Shown piece after piece: positions 36,541-48,164 of a stretch of 64,000 nucleotides of DNA. A program made the position numbers and the translations under genes. The notes below the pieces were generated by a model. It saw only the letters and a list, made by a program, of their open reading frames with translations. It had not been told where the DNA came from and made no database searches. Origin of the DNA: Pelomyxa schiedti (Eukaryota > Evosea > Pelobiontida > Pelomyxidae). The stretch spans positions 1 through 64,000 of the forward strand of contig JAHLWZ010000817.1 in assembly GCA_020536535.1 (NCBI GenBank). The letters run 5' to 3'. The number at the start of each line of letters is the position of its first letter. The stretch's first letter is position 1.

Positions 36541-39298
36541 ATGAAACGGTTCGTGACCTCGTTATCGGTGGGTCACTCTACCGGATCTGCGACAAGCACG
36601 GATCCTGTAGCAGTTACGGCACATGAAGCTTTCTTTGTCTCGGCATTCCATGGTGATATTGAAAAACTGCTCACTTTCATTGCGAGCGGGACGCCAGTGG
36701 ACTCTATTTGGCACCCTTACTTAGCAGATGTTTCTACCACTTGTTTGTTTGTTCCTTGGTTGTGACTGCTACTCTCAGACTGCGTTGCATTATGGCGCTC
36801 AATCTGGATCTGAGCACTGTGTGGCAGAATTACTGCGTCTTGGAGCTATGCCTAACGTGCAGGTAAACTCCGTTTCGTTCTTCTTTTGACTTATATGCCC
36901 AGTTGGTATGTACTTTACTGGTCTTGTTCTTTATTAAAGGATTTTTCTATGGGATATTGTACTACTCATTTTGGCAGCTGGTGAGCCTTTCTTCAGTAAG
37001 TTTATCCAATGTTAAACAGGCACTAACATGGGAAGATTTAATCATTTTTTTTACCTTGTCCACTATGCTATTTTGTCTCGTATTTTGGACAGCGAGTGTG
37101 TAACGATTTTGTTTTTACCAAAATTTAATACCAATAGAATCATGTTTGCCTTCCTTACTTCCTTTTCTAATGCTGACTTCATTTCCCTTCTTGCATATAC
37201 GAAACTCAAGGAGGTTTTTTTCCTTACTCCACCTCAGACTATCATTAACTGCATCACAAAAAAAAAAAATAGCCTGTATGTCCCTTGGTTCCTTTTCCCT
37301 ATTAATAATGACTCCATATTCTCTGCTTTTTCTGTTTAGTTTGTATGCCTTGTGCAGTCAAACCAAAACTAACAATTCCTTCCAGAGGGTGTGTTCACAG
37401 TCCTAAGTCCTTCACCTTTCTGCTCTTTAATCTCTACTACATGTTACAATTCATATTGACTGAATTTTACAGTGGGTATGACTTTTTTTTTTTTTTTTAA
37501 TTGCACCACTCTAACCCTTTCACAGGAGGTATGGTTTCCCTAATTTCTTCTTGCTCTCAACCGATTCATTTATCTTTTCCTGTGACAGAAGGTCCTTTCA
37601 ACTTCCAACCTTTCTCAGAGTACTAAGTAGTATCTCCAGGGTGATGTAAGTTGGCCACTCTTTATACAAGTCCCTTGATACCTTAATTAGACTCCACTCC
37701 ACATTGCCTGCCGCAATGGAGACACTAAAGTTGTAAAAGTACTACTTGAACGATCCAATGTCACTTTAAGGGTAATTCTGAAGTTCCCTCCATCAGACCA
37801 CAGACATCACCCAAAACACCTTTCAAGATTAAGTTATTGCAGAATAACAAACACTTGACGGCTTGTGAAGTTTCAAAGCTTGTTGCAACTAAAGAGCTTT
37901 TTCAAGCATCTACACACTCGTGTTTGGTAATATTCTGGCGTGCATTCAAATAAATTGAAGACTTGTTATAGGAAGTAGCACTTTGTGACACAGGTACAGG
38001 TAATATTTTTTTTCCTTTATCACATCTTTCCCCTCCCTGTCTTTCATTGACTACTATAAGAAACTCCAGCTGATAGTAATTTACCGTCTTCACTAAAAAA
38101 CCTTGAAATGGTAAAAAAAAATGCAACTTAAACAATGCAACTTGACGTGTTTTTCCTGCATCAGCAACTTTCTGTTGAAAAGCAGGAAAGAGACCTATTC
38201 TGTCGTGTAGCACTGCTCACTACGTTTCACTTCCGATACTTTGAGACTGTCCGTTTTGTTAGCACTGGTAACAATGCCGTCATCACGGAAGTCAGAGTGA
38301 AAATCCACCCAAGCCGGCTTCTTATTCTCAAGAGTGTTTTCGGCATCGATTGCACCACTAGCCCAAATCGCAACCCTAAGTAAGCAGTGTGTTCAGAATC
38401 CAACAGACCATACATAGATATGAGAATGAAATACTCATTGCAGGACATTTGCCAATGCACCCTTCAGTTGTACATCCTATTTCCTCCTTCATAGGCACTG
38501 TACCAGATGCTTGGAGAAATGACATTCCACACGTTCCACATTCTTGTGTGTAGGTTCAATCTACATTCTCATAACACTCGGCACAGGCGAGGGTTTCATG
38601 AACATGCCAGCATTCCACATTGTAATGCCACATGCAGGTAACGTAAACTAGTTTTTGCAGCTAATCTCTTGTTCAGGTGTTCCACTGAAATCATTCCTTA
38701 CTAAGTCTGGTGCTCCAGTACTGGACGTAGACTCACAGAAGATTAAAACGCTATTAAAGCAACTTCTATCAGCGATTGTGCATCTTGAAGATAACTTGAT
38801 TGTCCACAAGGCTCTGAAAAACGAACATATCCTTGTTTCTGAGGACCAAGTACTTTTCTTTCCTTTTTTTTCTTACAAACTCACAGAAAACAGGGAGTTT
38901 GTAATCTCAAACTGATTGATTTCGGTCTTGCTAGAATATGCTTAAACTCCGATCTCGACTGTGCTGTACCTGTGGATGACGTTCCCTGGGGTACGCCAAT
39001 GACACTACCTCCTGATGTTGCTGCCGGAATAGAGGCCACCATTCCACTTGGAGGCATTGTGAGGTTTTCTAAGGCTGATTCTTTTGCTGCCGGACTGGTC
39101 ATATGGGATATTCTATCACCACTACCAGGGGACTTCCCCACAGGAAAGTTATTCAATCCCAGCCATTTGCCACCAATTACCATTGGGTCAGTGAAGAACG
39201 ATACCACTTTTGCCGATGTACTCCTTTCACTCATGAATCCATTTCCCTGTGACCGCATGTCCGCAAAACAAGCACTGTTGCAACTAAGATTCCCCTAA
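36541..39298 (+). CDS. Ankyrin-repeat pseudokinase
   Basis: Starts MKRFVTSLSVGHSTGSATST. Ankyrin units: HEAFFVSAFHGDIEKLLTFI ASGTPVD; TALHYGAQSGSEHCVAELLR LGAMPNVQ; TPLHIACRNGDTKVVKVLLE RSNVTL; LTACEVSKLVATKELFQ. The 3' half encodes a kinase-like fold: TVRFVSTGNNAVITEVRVKI HPSRLLILKSV (weak Gly loop and beta-3 region), AFHIVMPHAGVPLKSF (hinge), IVHLEDNLIVHKALKNEHIL (catalytic loop) and LKLIDFGLARI (DFG). The HRDLKPEN motif is replaced by HKALKNEH, so the catalytic Asp is Ala; this predicts a pseudokinase. The C-lobe ends NPFPCDRMSAKQALLQLRFP at 39298. An 828-bp intron-like gap (36863-37690) is unusually long for this window. It resembles the ankyrin-kinase at 56.6 kb in layout. Confidence 0.78.
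36863..37690 (+). other. Long T-rich intron within the ankyrin-pseudokinase gene
   Basis: The exon ending PNVQ has a GTAAAC donor at 36863, and the next clear exon (TPLHIAC) starts at 37691 after TTAATTAG. The 828 bp between are T-rich with several short open frames that show no homology. A candidate 6-base microexon, GGTGAT, lies at 37640-37645 between a TATCTCCAG acceptor and a GTAAG donor. Confidence 0.55.
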
Positions 39299-39818
39299 AA
39301 CACAAATATCTTCCTCCTTTCTATCCCAAAGCACAGTTCAAGAAAGAGAACACACTTAGGCCACACCAGTGATACTGTTGCTGTGACCAGTACATTTACA
39401 TGGAATGGAATGGTTGATGGGATGAGGGCTTGCCAAATGCTTGGAGTCACATGATGGAGCCGAAAACTCTGGTATTCGATTGGTTCACAGTGCCAAAAAG
39501 AAGCTTTTCCAAGTAGGAGCACATGGGTGATTCAAGTTCCAAACACCACCCAAACACCTCCATTTTGAAAGTGTTGGGAGCATCTGTGGGTTGCAACATT
39601 GACAGGCCACAATCCAAAGATAAAGCTCCCAAAGTCCACACGCAACTGCCGAACAGGCTCCATCACCGCCGAACCGTTAGTCGTGAGTTATGGGAACGTT
39701 GCCGATTTTTTTAAAGAGCTTTTTTTTATGAAAGAGCTTTCGGGTTTTCTCTTTTTTTTTTATGTTATTTACAAATTCTAGGCTGAAATTTTGATTGGGT
39801 GAGCCTTTTCTATGCGGT
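39299..39818. other. Convergent intergenic stretch, no confident gene
   Basis: About 520 bp between the stop codons of convergent genes. Short open frames exist on both strands (for example 39523-39714 on +), but none shows a motif or splice context that I trust. T-rich runs near 39717-39760 could belong to a 3' UTR. Confidence 0.4.
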
Positions 39819-41498
39819 CTATGACATGAGGGGGGAATCTAGATCTGTCATAGAAGCAACACCCCCTCATTGGAAGAGAGCCATATACTGATTCCGATAT
39901 TCTTCTTTCATATTCCACCAGTTCACCATAGTAGTAATTTGTGGAACTGGGATCCACATCAACATATGAGACTTCACCAATAGTGTGAAGGTGCGATTTG
40001 CCGGATTCTCGAAGTGCAGTATTGCAGATATTATACCCCCACTGTTCCTTCTGTGTTGCAGTTGCGGCTACCTAGATTTGAATTCAATTACTATGTGTAG
40101 GCTGAAGAGTCTTGGGGGAAATTCTGTACCATATCTGGAGTTACATAGCAATCATTTGGAACGGCAGAGATTTGATGAGTATCCAATAAGAGTTTCGTGT
40201 TGACTCCCATTCTACTTAGAACTCCCATAGTTTCATCTATCTGCTTCTGCGATCTCAAAACAAGAACTGCTGTTTCATTAGAAAGTGCTCGCAAAATAAT
40301 CTCAGCTGCAACTGCTAACCCCAGCTGCGGGGTTGGGTAGCACAAGACACAGTGGTCATGGAGTTTTAGACTACCCTGGGAGCGTGTGAGTGAAACGAAA
40401 ATCACAGTGGGAATGTACAATGGCATCCCCCACACATAGTGGAGATGAATCTATTCCCCGACACATTTGCACTGGTATCGAAGATAAAGGACTTCGATTC
40501 TGTTGCCTTGGTAAAAAAAAAAGAAAAAAATTGATTTGGTAGTGGGAAGAAATACAGTTGGAACTGCTCTGCCCCTTGATGTCTGGACTGCAATGACACC
40601 ATTAGGAGTGGTTGACACGAAGCTTGAATTACTGGAGCCCGAGAAATTGGAAAGGCTACAGCCAACCATCCCTAACAGCACGGCCGTTTTTTGACACATT
40701 GGCGCAATTTTGGTTGATGCCTCTTGAACATCACCCCTGTGGTTAAAGTTAGAAAAGAGGAAAGGAAGAAAGGGAATGAATCACACCATTGAGAAGAGCC
40801 AATGGTAGTCTTAGAAATGGAATCAGCAAGTTTTTCCAAATCTCTTTTGATGTCAGCCAGTGATGAGCATGTTTGTGACAGTGTTTGTGCTAAGAGAAAA
40901 GAAAGTTAGACAGTACGGGAAAAAAAAAGAAATTTAACCCACCAAGTTCTTCGTGTGGAGAAGCCAGTGGAGGCATGTTTAAAAGATTTCTTGTGTGAGA
41001 AAGTCCCTAATTATTCAGTCATAAACACAAAGACAATACAAGGAGGATGAGTACTTTTTCCCACCCAAGGTCAGCATTTTTTGTTCCATTGGAATTCTCA
41101 AGGTGGCTAGCTATTGCCTTGCAAACTGATACAGGGTCTACTCTTTCCTCTGCTCCATCAAGCTGATATGACAAGGTGCCACACACTAACTGCCGCGGGG
41201 ATGTGCCATTTGTGTTGGGGTTATTGTCACAACCAATGATAGGTGCTGGAGTGCCACTGTCACCAACAGAATTGCCCCTCAATACTGCGTACAGAGTGTC
41301 GCCGCTCTTTACACCAAAGGATGATAGTGGCGTTGGATCCTGTGACTTCAGTATCCTACCATTGAATACCAACAGGGTCCTCGACAGACACCACCCACAT
41401 TTCCCACTGACCCTACCACTCAACTCCATTACTGTGGTCTGAAAGAAAGAAACAAACCCATTCAGTTTTTGTATACAAAAGACACCAAAAAATCCCAG

Positions 41499-41529
<31 letters not shown>

Positions 41530-41607
41530 CTGTGGCGATATGTCAACAGCTAGTGGTGTCTCGTCACCATTAAACCGTACCACGATCTGCAACGCGCCGT
41601 CGTACAT
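39819..41607 (-). CDS. Protein with N-terminal ubiquitin-like domain, otherwise unknown
   Basis: Starts MYDGALQIVVRFNGDETPLA (41607). After an intron whose minus strand contains a run of about 28 T, it continues VMELSGRVSGKCGWCLSRTL LVFNGRILKS and PLSSFGVKSGDTLYAVLRG, the beta-grasp signature of ubiquitin-like domains (LVFNGR(I/K)L, GVKxGDTL). Later exons encode QLDGAEERVDPVSVCKAIAS HLENSNG, SQTCSSLADIKRDLEKLADS, AVLLGMVGCSLSNFSGSSNS, and a longer exon with LGLAVAAEIILRALSNETAV LVL and QKQIDETMGVLSRMGVNTKL LLDTH. The last exon (GEVSYVDVDPSSTNYYYGEL V) stops at 39819. The body is not a family I recognise. Ubiquitin-like N-termini often dock shuttle proteins to the proteasome or chaperones. Several splice junctions are approximate. 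Confidence 0.6.
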
Positions 41608-42035
41608 CGTCCTCGGTGCCGCTGTACGTTCTGGTAGTGCACAAAACTTTGCTGGGCTGACGAACGAAATAGAAGGAACGAATGATCGTTTGTTTTGTGC
41701 GTTTTTTTTGGTCTTGCTTGTTTTTTCGTTTCGGGCTGATTTTCCCGATGTTTTCGCCTTACCAGATATCTTCCACCGACGTGATGTGATCACTCCACTG
41801 ATATAGGACCGAAGCACTTTCGTGGATGGCGTCTTCTCGCCCGATGCAGCAATGACACACAGCGCTTTTCTGCGTTTTTTTCATACATTTGCGTTGACGT
41901 TCGTGGGGGGTGTTGGTGGGGGTGTACATCTATCTCTGTGTGGTTTGGTTTGGGCCGGGCCGGGGGTTCTTTTTTTGGGGGTGGGCCGGCCGGCTCTCTC
42001 AGTATTGTATGTGTGTGTTGCTCATACTTCTCCCA
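41608..42035. other. Intergenic stretch, no gene seen
   Basis: About 430 bp upstream of the ubiquitin-like-domain gene and downstream of the ankyrin gene. It is G/T-rich on the plus strand (41905-42000). Open frames here lack motifs. It probably holds the promoter of the ubiquitin-like-domain gene. Confidence 0.4.
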
Positions 42036-44600
42036 TTATGATGAGCCAGTCATGCTCGGTCCGACCTCGAGGAGGGTCTTGGCTAGGCGTTGCCTGGTGT
42101 GCGAGGGCACTGAGGATGGGTTGTCGCGGTATTGTGCAAACAAGCCCGTGGTGAGGCGCGTGAGGCACTCTTCCTTGACAAGAAGGAGCCGGTGTTTCTC
42201 TGTCTCGCTCAGGCTGCCAAACAAGGTCCCGCTGCGGGATGCCTCAGTCACGGTGGTGAACAGCCCTTTTATCTTCAGCGGAGAGTCCGGGAAGATGCCG
42301 GACTTTCCTAGAATCTGTGTGTGTGTGTGTGTGTGGTTGGTTGAGTGGTTGTTGTGTGATATAAAGTGGTGGTGGGTCGGGACTTTTGTTTGGGGGTGTG
42401 TCACACCTTGCTCACTGACAGGACTCGCAACCACATTGTCAGAGGGCTGTCTTCCGTCACAACGGATATTATCGCAACAACCGAGGTGATTTTTTCTTTG
42501 ATTTCTTCGTCCTCTAAGGCAGGGGTATCAGTGAGGCAATTCCACGAATTTGTACTAACCGTTTCTTTTGCAGGCTAGCATAAGGGAATACACTGACTCG
42601 TGGTTGTTGTTCGTCTTGGGTGAAGAAAATTAGAAAAGTATAGGGGAAATGGAGTGAAACCTTGTTCCTACTGGCACCAAGATCGAGAAGAGCGTCTAAA
42701 ATCTTCATATTCCCCTGATTTGGTATTTAGTGGCCGCTTCTTTAACAAGAAGTGGGAAAAAAAGCAGGGAAGAAACCGATCTAACGGCAATGTGACAGGG
42801 TGTATCACCACTAAAAAAAAAGTCAGCATTAACATGATTTCTCCTATTAGTTTATTGTAAGCACTTGTTGTCAACTGCGTGAAGGTCAATTCCTCTTTGA
42901 ACCAGGGCAAAGCAGATGTGCTCACAGTTGGCGAAAGGGTGCCTTGCCATAATATGTAAAAGTGTGGATCCTGGGAATCAGAGGGTTAAACAAGATCGTA
43001 GTCAACTTCTTGAGGAAGGAATACCATCTTCGAGTTTTGTAGAGACATCCACTGGGTGGCCACTGACCAAAATGGACATAGCACAATCCACTTTTTCACT
43101 TGCAGAAAGAGCAATCATTAGTGGTGTCATACCACTGCTGTTCTTTGATGATGATACATGTGAAGATAATAGAAGTGCCTAAAGTACTGTGAGTATTTTC
43201 CTAAATTAAGAGGTTTCTTACCTTAGTCATACCGATATTGGTTGTAGTGACAGCAATATGTAGTGCAGTATTCCCACTTGGATCTGTGGCACGAGAGAGA
43301 TTTCTTTTTGTAAAAAAAAGTAAGAAAAAAAAAATGACTTCATTTTACTGACGGATCATTTCTGAGCATTTCCTTGACTAGAGGAACATTCCCTTCGGAG
43401 ACTGTTTCAAGAAACTTTTTGCACTTGGAGAAATTAGCAAATCAAAGTGGTCCACCGAACATCAACTTACCACTTGTGTTGGGTCAACTGGTTTGGAAGC
43501 TTCCTATGAGCAATGGTAGTGAAGGAAGGAATTGTTAAAGGAATACATCTAATGCTTTTTGGAGAAGCGCCGTGATGGCTGGGTTGTTTAATCTAGCTGC
43601 CCAAACCATTGGAGATTCAGATTTAGAATTCGTCTTCGTGGGATCAGCCCCATGAATTAGTAGTTGTTCTATGACTTCTTGGTTTCCCTACCGAGTCTTA
43701 GTTGTTTGACACATACTTTCCCCTTTTATAAGGAATAATATTTATTTACTCCATATTACTTTACTTTTCTCACATGCCTTCATTACAGCAAGATGAAGAG
43801 GTGTCTCGCCATTGGCATTCTGAGCATTAATGTGCGCGTGTCTAAAAGTGTTAGTCAAAACGAACCACAAGAAGGATACTTTTTCTTGAAAATTGGTAAG
43901 AAGCGGGGCAGTGAAGGATGACGGGATAAGTAGTGAAGAGGTGTATTATCTGCTTGTATGTAAGTGAAAAAATCAGAAAAAGGGTGACTCTTTCCATCTT
44001 CATTCTGTGCGTTCAGGTCAATGTGCTCTTGTTGGATTAATTCCCAAATAATTTCCTAAATTACATTGACCAACTTGGAAAAAGTGGTGAATGCAAAAGT
44101 ACTTCGTGATTTTCAGATGAGGCTATGTGAAGACAAGTCCACAGCCTATCATCCTAGGTAATATCTAAGTGAAATTTGTACAGTATTGCTTTGCAGAGCT
44201 ACAGTGAGATAGCAAGATGCCTCATATTTCAACAATAATCTTACACTTCTCAGTTGGCCAGCTTTACAAGCATAGTGCAAGGCTTTATGTATGTAAGGTA
44301 ACAGATAGGCACAGGGGCAACTTTAAAATATACACCTGTCATGTCATGTGTGTACGGAGCGTTTATATACTTCCTATTGGTCTCAAGGATCAGTTCCAAA
44401 TCTTCAGACCCTGTGAATAGTATGAACAAATATGAGGGTGAGAAGAAAAAAAGAAACCCGCTTGTACAGCTTCAATTAGACGCGATACAATGGTTTTTTT
44501 GTACAGATCCCGATCTTTCTTCTTCAGGAGAATACACTACATTTCTCTGGTGAAGGACTAAGAGAAGAAAAATTAAATACATCTGACGAGGGAGAGCTTC
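42036..44600 (-). CDS. Ankyrin-repeat protein
   Basis: Reading from the 5' side (about 44560 downward): LLKKKDRDLYKKTIVSRLIE AVQAG joins to SEDLELILETNRKYINAPYT HDMT, then ALHYACKAGQLRSVRLLLKY EAS, NTPLHYLSRHPSLPRFLPIF, HINAQNANGETPLHLAVMKA CEK, VIEQLLIHGADPTKTNSKSE SPMVWAARLNNPAITALL, NTALHIAVTTTNIGMTK, SGMTPLMIALSASEKVDCAM SIL and STLLHIMARHPFANCEHICF AL. These are eight or more ankyrin units, mostly one per short exon. The 3' exons encode a charged helical tail ending SGIFPDSPLKIKGLFTTVTE ASRSGTLFGSL and a stop at 42036. The first coding exon is not resolved, because the frame before LLKKKDRD meets a stop that looks like an acceptor (TAG). It may start further upstream, next to or within the RasGAP 3' region. 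Confidence 0.68.
42314..42335 (+). repeat. (GT)n microsatellite at an intron acceptor
   Basis: A short GT dinucleotide run. On the minus strand it reads (CA)n and ends in CAG immediately before the last exon of the ankyrin gene, so it appears to serve as the 3' splice-site tract. Confidence 0.6.
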
Positions 44601-44623
44601 TGAATAGCCGAATTCTGGATTTT

Positions 44624-46070
44624 TCAAGTTTCTATTTTATGTTCACTTGAAGTTTGGGGAATGAACTGAAAAACCGTTGAACTAGTTGACCTGGTTGTAG
44701 AGCGGTCGGCCTTTTCAACCTTCTCCACAGTTTTTGCCACCTCTTTGTCTCGTTTGCGTTGCTCCTTTTCTGACAGCAAGGACATGGTTGCCACTTTTGG
44801 TACCAAGGCTTTGATTTCATCAGTTGTAGCTTTCTGTGGGTTGTGAGAAATAAAATGAAGTGTCGATTGATGCCTTCTGTGCAGGGTCACTTAAAGGATA
44901 TTTATCCAAATGAGGTGTAGTTAAATAGGAATTACATAATTGCGCGAGGGCAACGATGGATGAATCCCGTTCTTCTGTGGGAACCTGAGCAGGTGGTGGT
45001 ATTTGTCCAGATGTGGCTTGCTGTATGTGTTACAACACTCTAAGGTATAGTAGACATACTGATATGCTGTCCAAGTACCCTTTCATGCGGTCTTGATTTG
45101 AATCGAGGAACGAATTTAAAGGCATCATAAAGGACTCTCTGAATATTACACAATTTGCAAGGTTTTGTATTGTCTTCGAAATGAGAACCAAGTTCCGTCT
45201 TGTGTCTAATGATGGAGACTCTAATCATAGATTACAGTGTGATTAACACTCGTAAAACCTGCCCTCCAGAATTCCAGTATTATCTGGGGCCACAATTGCT
45301 GGGCAAAAGTATCGTAGTACTACAAATCCCGCAACACAAATTAGTGCGGACTCCGGGAATCTTTTTTTGTTTTTTTGAGCCAGAGGAAAAAGGGAAATTT
45401 TTCATACTTTTCACCACAATACTGCTTTAAGTAGGAACAAACCATTCGAAACCGTCTGATTGAGTTTAACAGAGAAGAGTGACGGGAAATCATACAATGG
45501 GTATTTATCAGCACCAGCAACAATTGCATCAAACACTCTTTGAATGATTTGATGCAATTGTGCAATATTTCTCTCAAGCATACTTGGATCAGCCAGGTTA
45601 ATTGGATTAATCTTTGCACAAACTTCTCAGGAGAAAATGTAAATCACCATGTGACACACTTCTAGGGAGCCATAGTTGCCAGCCACAATACCCTTGATAG
45701 GTTCAGTCAATACTTGTTGGAGATATAACTGGCCATCTTCTAACTTGGACCAAGCAGACATCATCTTCGATGCCAGACTGTTAGACCGGAAAAGAATCCC
45801 CGCTTGGTCTGTGGGTGGGTATCGTGGTAAGAACACTGGTTATGAAGAGGCTGCATCAGAAAGGAAGAAACATACTGGTGGTCCGAATTTCCTTCTTGAT
45901 GAGGAACTCTATCAATGGGAGAGCTCTTCCCTCAGGTTCGAGTACTTTTACACACAAGTCAGCAATCTGCTGTGAATCTTTGGTGTTGGCAACTGTGCAT
46001 AGCCATTCCCCAAACTCCGGAGTTAACACAAGCTGTCATGCACATTTAGTTTTCAATTGGATTTTTCATA
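44624..46070 (-). CDS. Ras GTPase-activating protein (RasGAP domain)
   Basis: The minus-strand exons read VLTPEFGEWLCTVANTKDSQ; KVLEPEGRALPLIEFLIKKE IRTT; LFRSNSLASKMMSAWSKLED GQLYLQQVL; KINPINLADPSMLERNIAQL HQIIQRVFDAIV; ALICVAGFVVLRYFCPAIVA PDNTGIL; TIQNLANCVIFRESFMMPLN SFLDSNQDRMKGYLDSIS. These match the RasGAP fold in order: the FRxNSLASK motif, the FLRYFxPAIVxP motif (FLR-like signature, here VLRYFCPAIVAP) and the LQNLAN-MxPLNxFL segment. The arginine finger that RasGAPs carry upstream in an FLR-type loop is not clearly assignable; the Arg in FRSNSLA is present. The C-terminus is a Lys/Glu-rich helix (EKEQRKRDKEVAKTVEKVEK) ending HKIET at 44624. The 5' end (first exon near 46050-46100) is not resolved. 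Confidence 0.82.
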
Positions 46071-46364
46071 TATGCACGACTTTGCACGCGAAACAAACAC
46101 CGCCAACGACGCCGACAGCCAATAGCTAAATAATATAATATACATAACAACTAAAAACCAACTACAGTATAGTGTCAACAACACGGTTAAAATACTATAG
46201 CACAAAACGATACCCTACGGAACTCCTCCATCGTATTTGAGAGAAACAGGACAAAAAAGAGAAGAATGATCTTTGGAGATCTAAAGCGAACGTGCGACTT
46301 CCGGAAAAAAATCCAACCAACAGAAAATACCGTTTGACTCGAAAAAGTTGCGGCGAACGAAAAG
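46071..46364. promoter_or_regulatory. Divergent intergenic region
   Basis: Lies between the RasGAP gene (-) and the LRR gene (+). It is AT-rich with no convincing coding frame. It probably contains both promoters and perhaps a short 5' exon of the RasGAP gene. Confidence 0.4.
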
Positions 46365-48016
46365 ATGGGCGGCGCGTCGTTGTTGGCTTTTTGTTTCGTT
46401 TTAATGCTGTCATTGGATGGCATCACTTGCCTGGCGACATGTCATTCTGGATCTGGGGATTGCGTGCTCGAGGGAAACGCGGCACAAATACAAATAAAAA
46501 AAGAAATCGAGGCCCTGTGTGCGATGCGCACGTCGTTGAACATTTCGGATTGGCGGGTGTACGACCCGTGCGGAGATCCATCGTGGACTTGGCCGTGCTC
46601 CCCTCATAGGCTTCCTGGCGTTGTTTGCGATCCCACATCGCAAAGAGTTAAAGAAATGTACCCTCACCTCTTGAGTGGCAAGGTTTCTTTTCTTTTTTCC
46701 CGTTTTTTTATTGTGTCTAGAAACTTGTATGCTGGAAACGTGGAGGGGACTATTCCAACACAGATTGGTGATCTTACGGCCCTCAAAATTTTGTGTGTGA
46801 AAAATACTTTCGAAGAAACTTTATTTACATGGAGAAAAGAATTCTCTCTCGAAACAAGATTTCTGGAAGTCTCCCCAATGAAATTGGCCGGCTCACAGTG
46901 CTGATTACATTGTAAGTGACACATTTTTCTTACCAGCATAATGCTCTTTCAAGGGATATGAGTACAAATGAAATTACTGGGGAGATTCCAGAAAGTATAT
47001 ACGATTTGTCAGCACTTCTTCAATTGTATGGCTTCCCTCCCTTCCTTTGTGGTGGGAGCTTCGTTCCTCTTGCCTTTGACATGAGTAAAGATTCTCATTA
47101 GAAAGCTGCACGAAAACCATTTAACTGGAACGCTTTCTAATTCTGTAGAAAAGTTTTCCAGCCTGCAACAATTGTATCCCTTGTTCTTTTGGGCGTTTCT
47201 AACTTTGTGCAGGCAGTTGCAAAAGAATCAACTTGTGGGAACCATACCTGAAAGCGCAGGAAAACTCTCGCACCTTCTTTTCATGTTTTCTTCTTTTCTT
47301 TTTCTTTTTCTTTTTCTTGGACTAACAGGTCTTAGGATGTTGGATAACAACAAGCTCACAGGGGGCCTTCCTGAATCTCTGGGTTCCATTTCCTCCCTCA
47401 GTGAGATGTGTGTGCCTAGTTTCCTTCCCCCTCTAACCCTTGGAAGATCTCTTTATGAAAACCAGCTTGCAGGAACAATCCCACTCCCCTGGATGAAGCT
47501 CCCATCTCTAACTTTTTTGTGACATTCCTCTCCCAACACTTTACCGTTTAACTCGACAATACAGACAATTGAATGGGAATCAGTTGACTGGCAACATCCC
47601 GGCAACTATAAGTTACTTAAGTACTCTTGTCTACCTGTACCTTTAGCAACATATGAAAGCAAACTAAAATTATATTTAGAGATTTATCACATAACAAGCT
47701 GACGGGGGAAATCCCATTTGGCTTGATATACCCTCAAAACTTGCAAACAATGTACGGTCCTCCTACATCTGCCCACTTACTTATTCTTTTCCTTTGCAAA
47801 ACAAAGTCTTCTCCAGGACAATTTCCTTTCAGGAACTATACCGCAGCCGGTTACATACCTCCAACCCAGCAACTGGTATTTGTAATTTTTTTAATCACTT
47901 CACCACTCAATACCCCAACCAGTGACGTATCCCACAACTGCCTCGCAACGACGCAGCGCTGGTGCGACAGCCAAATTTCGCGCCCCGCTTCTGAATGCCA
48001 CTCTTCGTCGCCTTGA
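46365..48016 (+). CDS. Secreted leucine-rich-repeat protein
   Basis: The start MGGASLLAFCFVLMLSLDGI TCLA is a signal peptide, followed by a Cys-rich cap (CHSGSGDC; DWRVYDPCGDPSWTWPC) like plant-type LRR N-caps. About nine 24-residue LRRs of the GxIPxxxxxLxxLxxL class follow: NVEGTIPTQIGDLTALKIL; KISGSLPNEIGRLTVL; EITGEIPESIYDLSALLQL; HLTGTLSNSVEKFSSLQQL; QLVGTIPESAGKLSHL; KLTGGLPESLGSISSLSEM; QLAGTIPLPWMKLPSLTFL; QLTGNIPATISYLSTLVYL; KLTGEIPFGLIYPQNLQTM. Almost every repeat is its own exon bounded by short introns. The C-terminal cap is Cys-containing (HNCLATTQRWCDSQ). No transmembrane or kinase domain follows, so the product is probably secreted, binding proteins or glycans. Confidence 0.88.
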
Positions 48017-48164
48017 CAATTCCAACCAAACCCCTTTTTGGAAAAACAAACCAAAACAAAAAAGGTCAAGCATTTTTTCGTTTTAAACAAACGAATCAGA
48101 TCTGTAACGACAAAAAAAAAAACAAAAAGAACAAGTTGAGGCAAGATCCATACACGACGAGGAG

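Noticed and set aside
36863-37690. Mobile element insertion in the long intron
   Set aside because: No terminal repeats, target-site duplication or transposase-like frame could be seen; only T-rich sequence and short meaningless frames.
41821-42154. 110-codon plus-strand frame
   Set aside because: Gly/Val/Leu rich with no motif; it overlaps the 3' exon of the minus-strand ankyrin gene and intergenic sequence.
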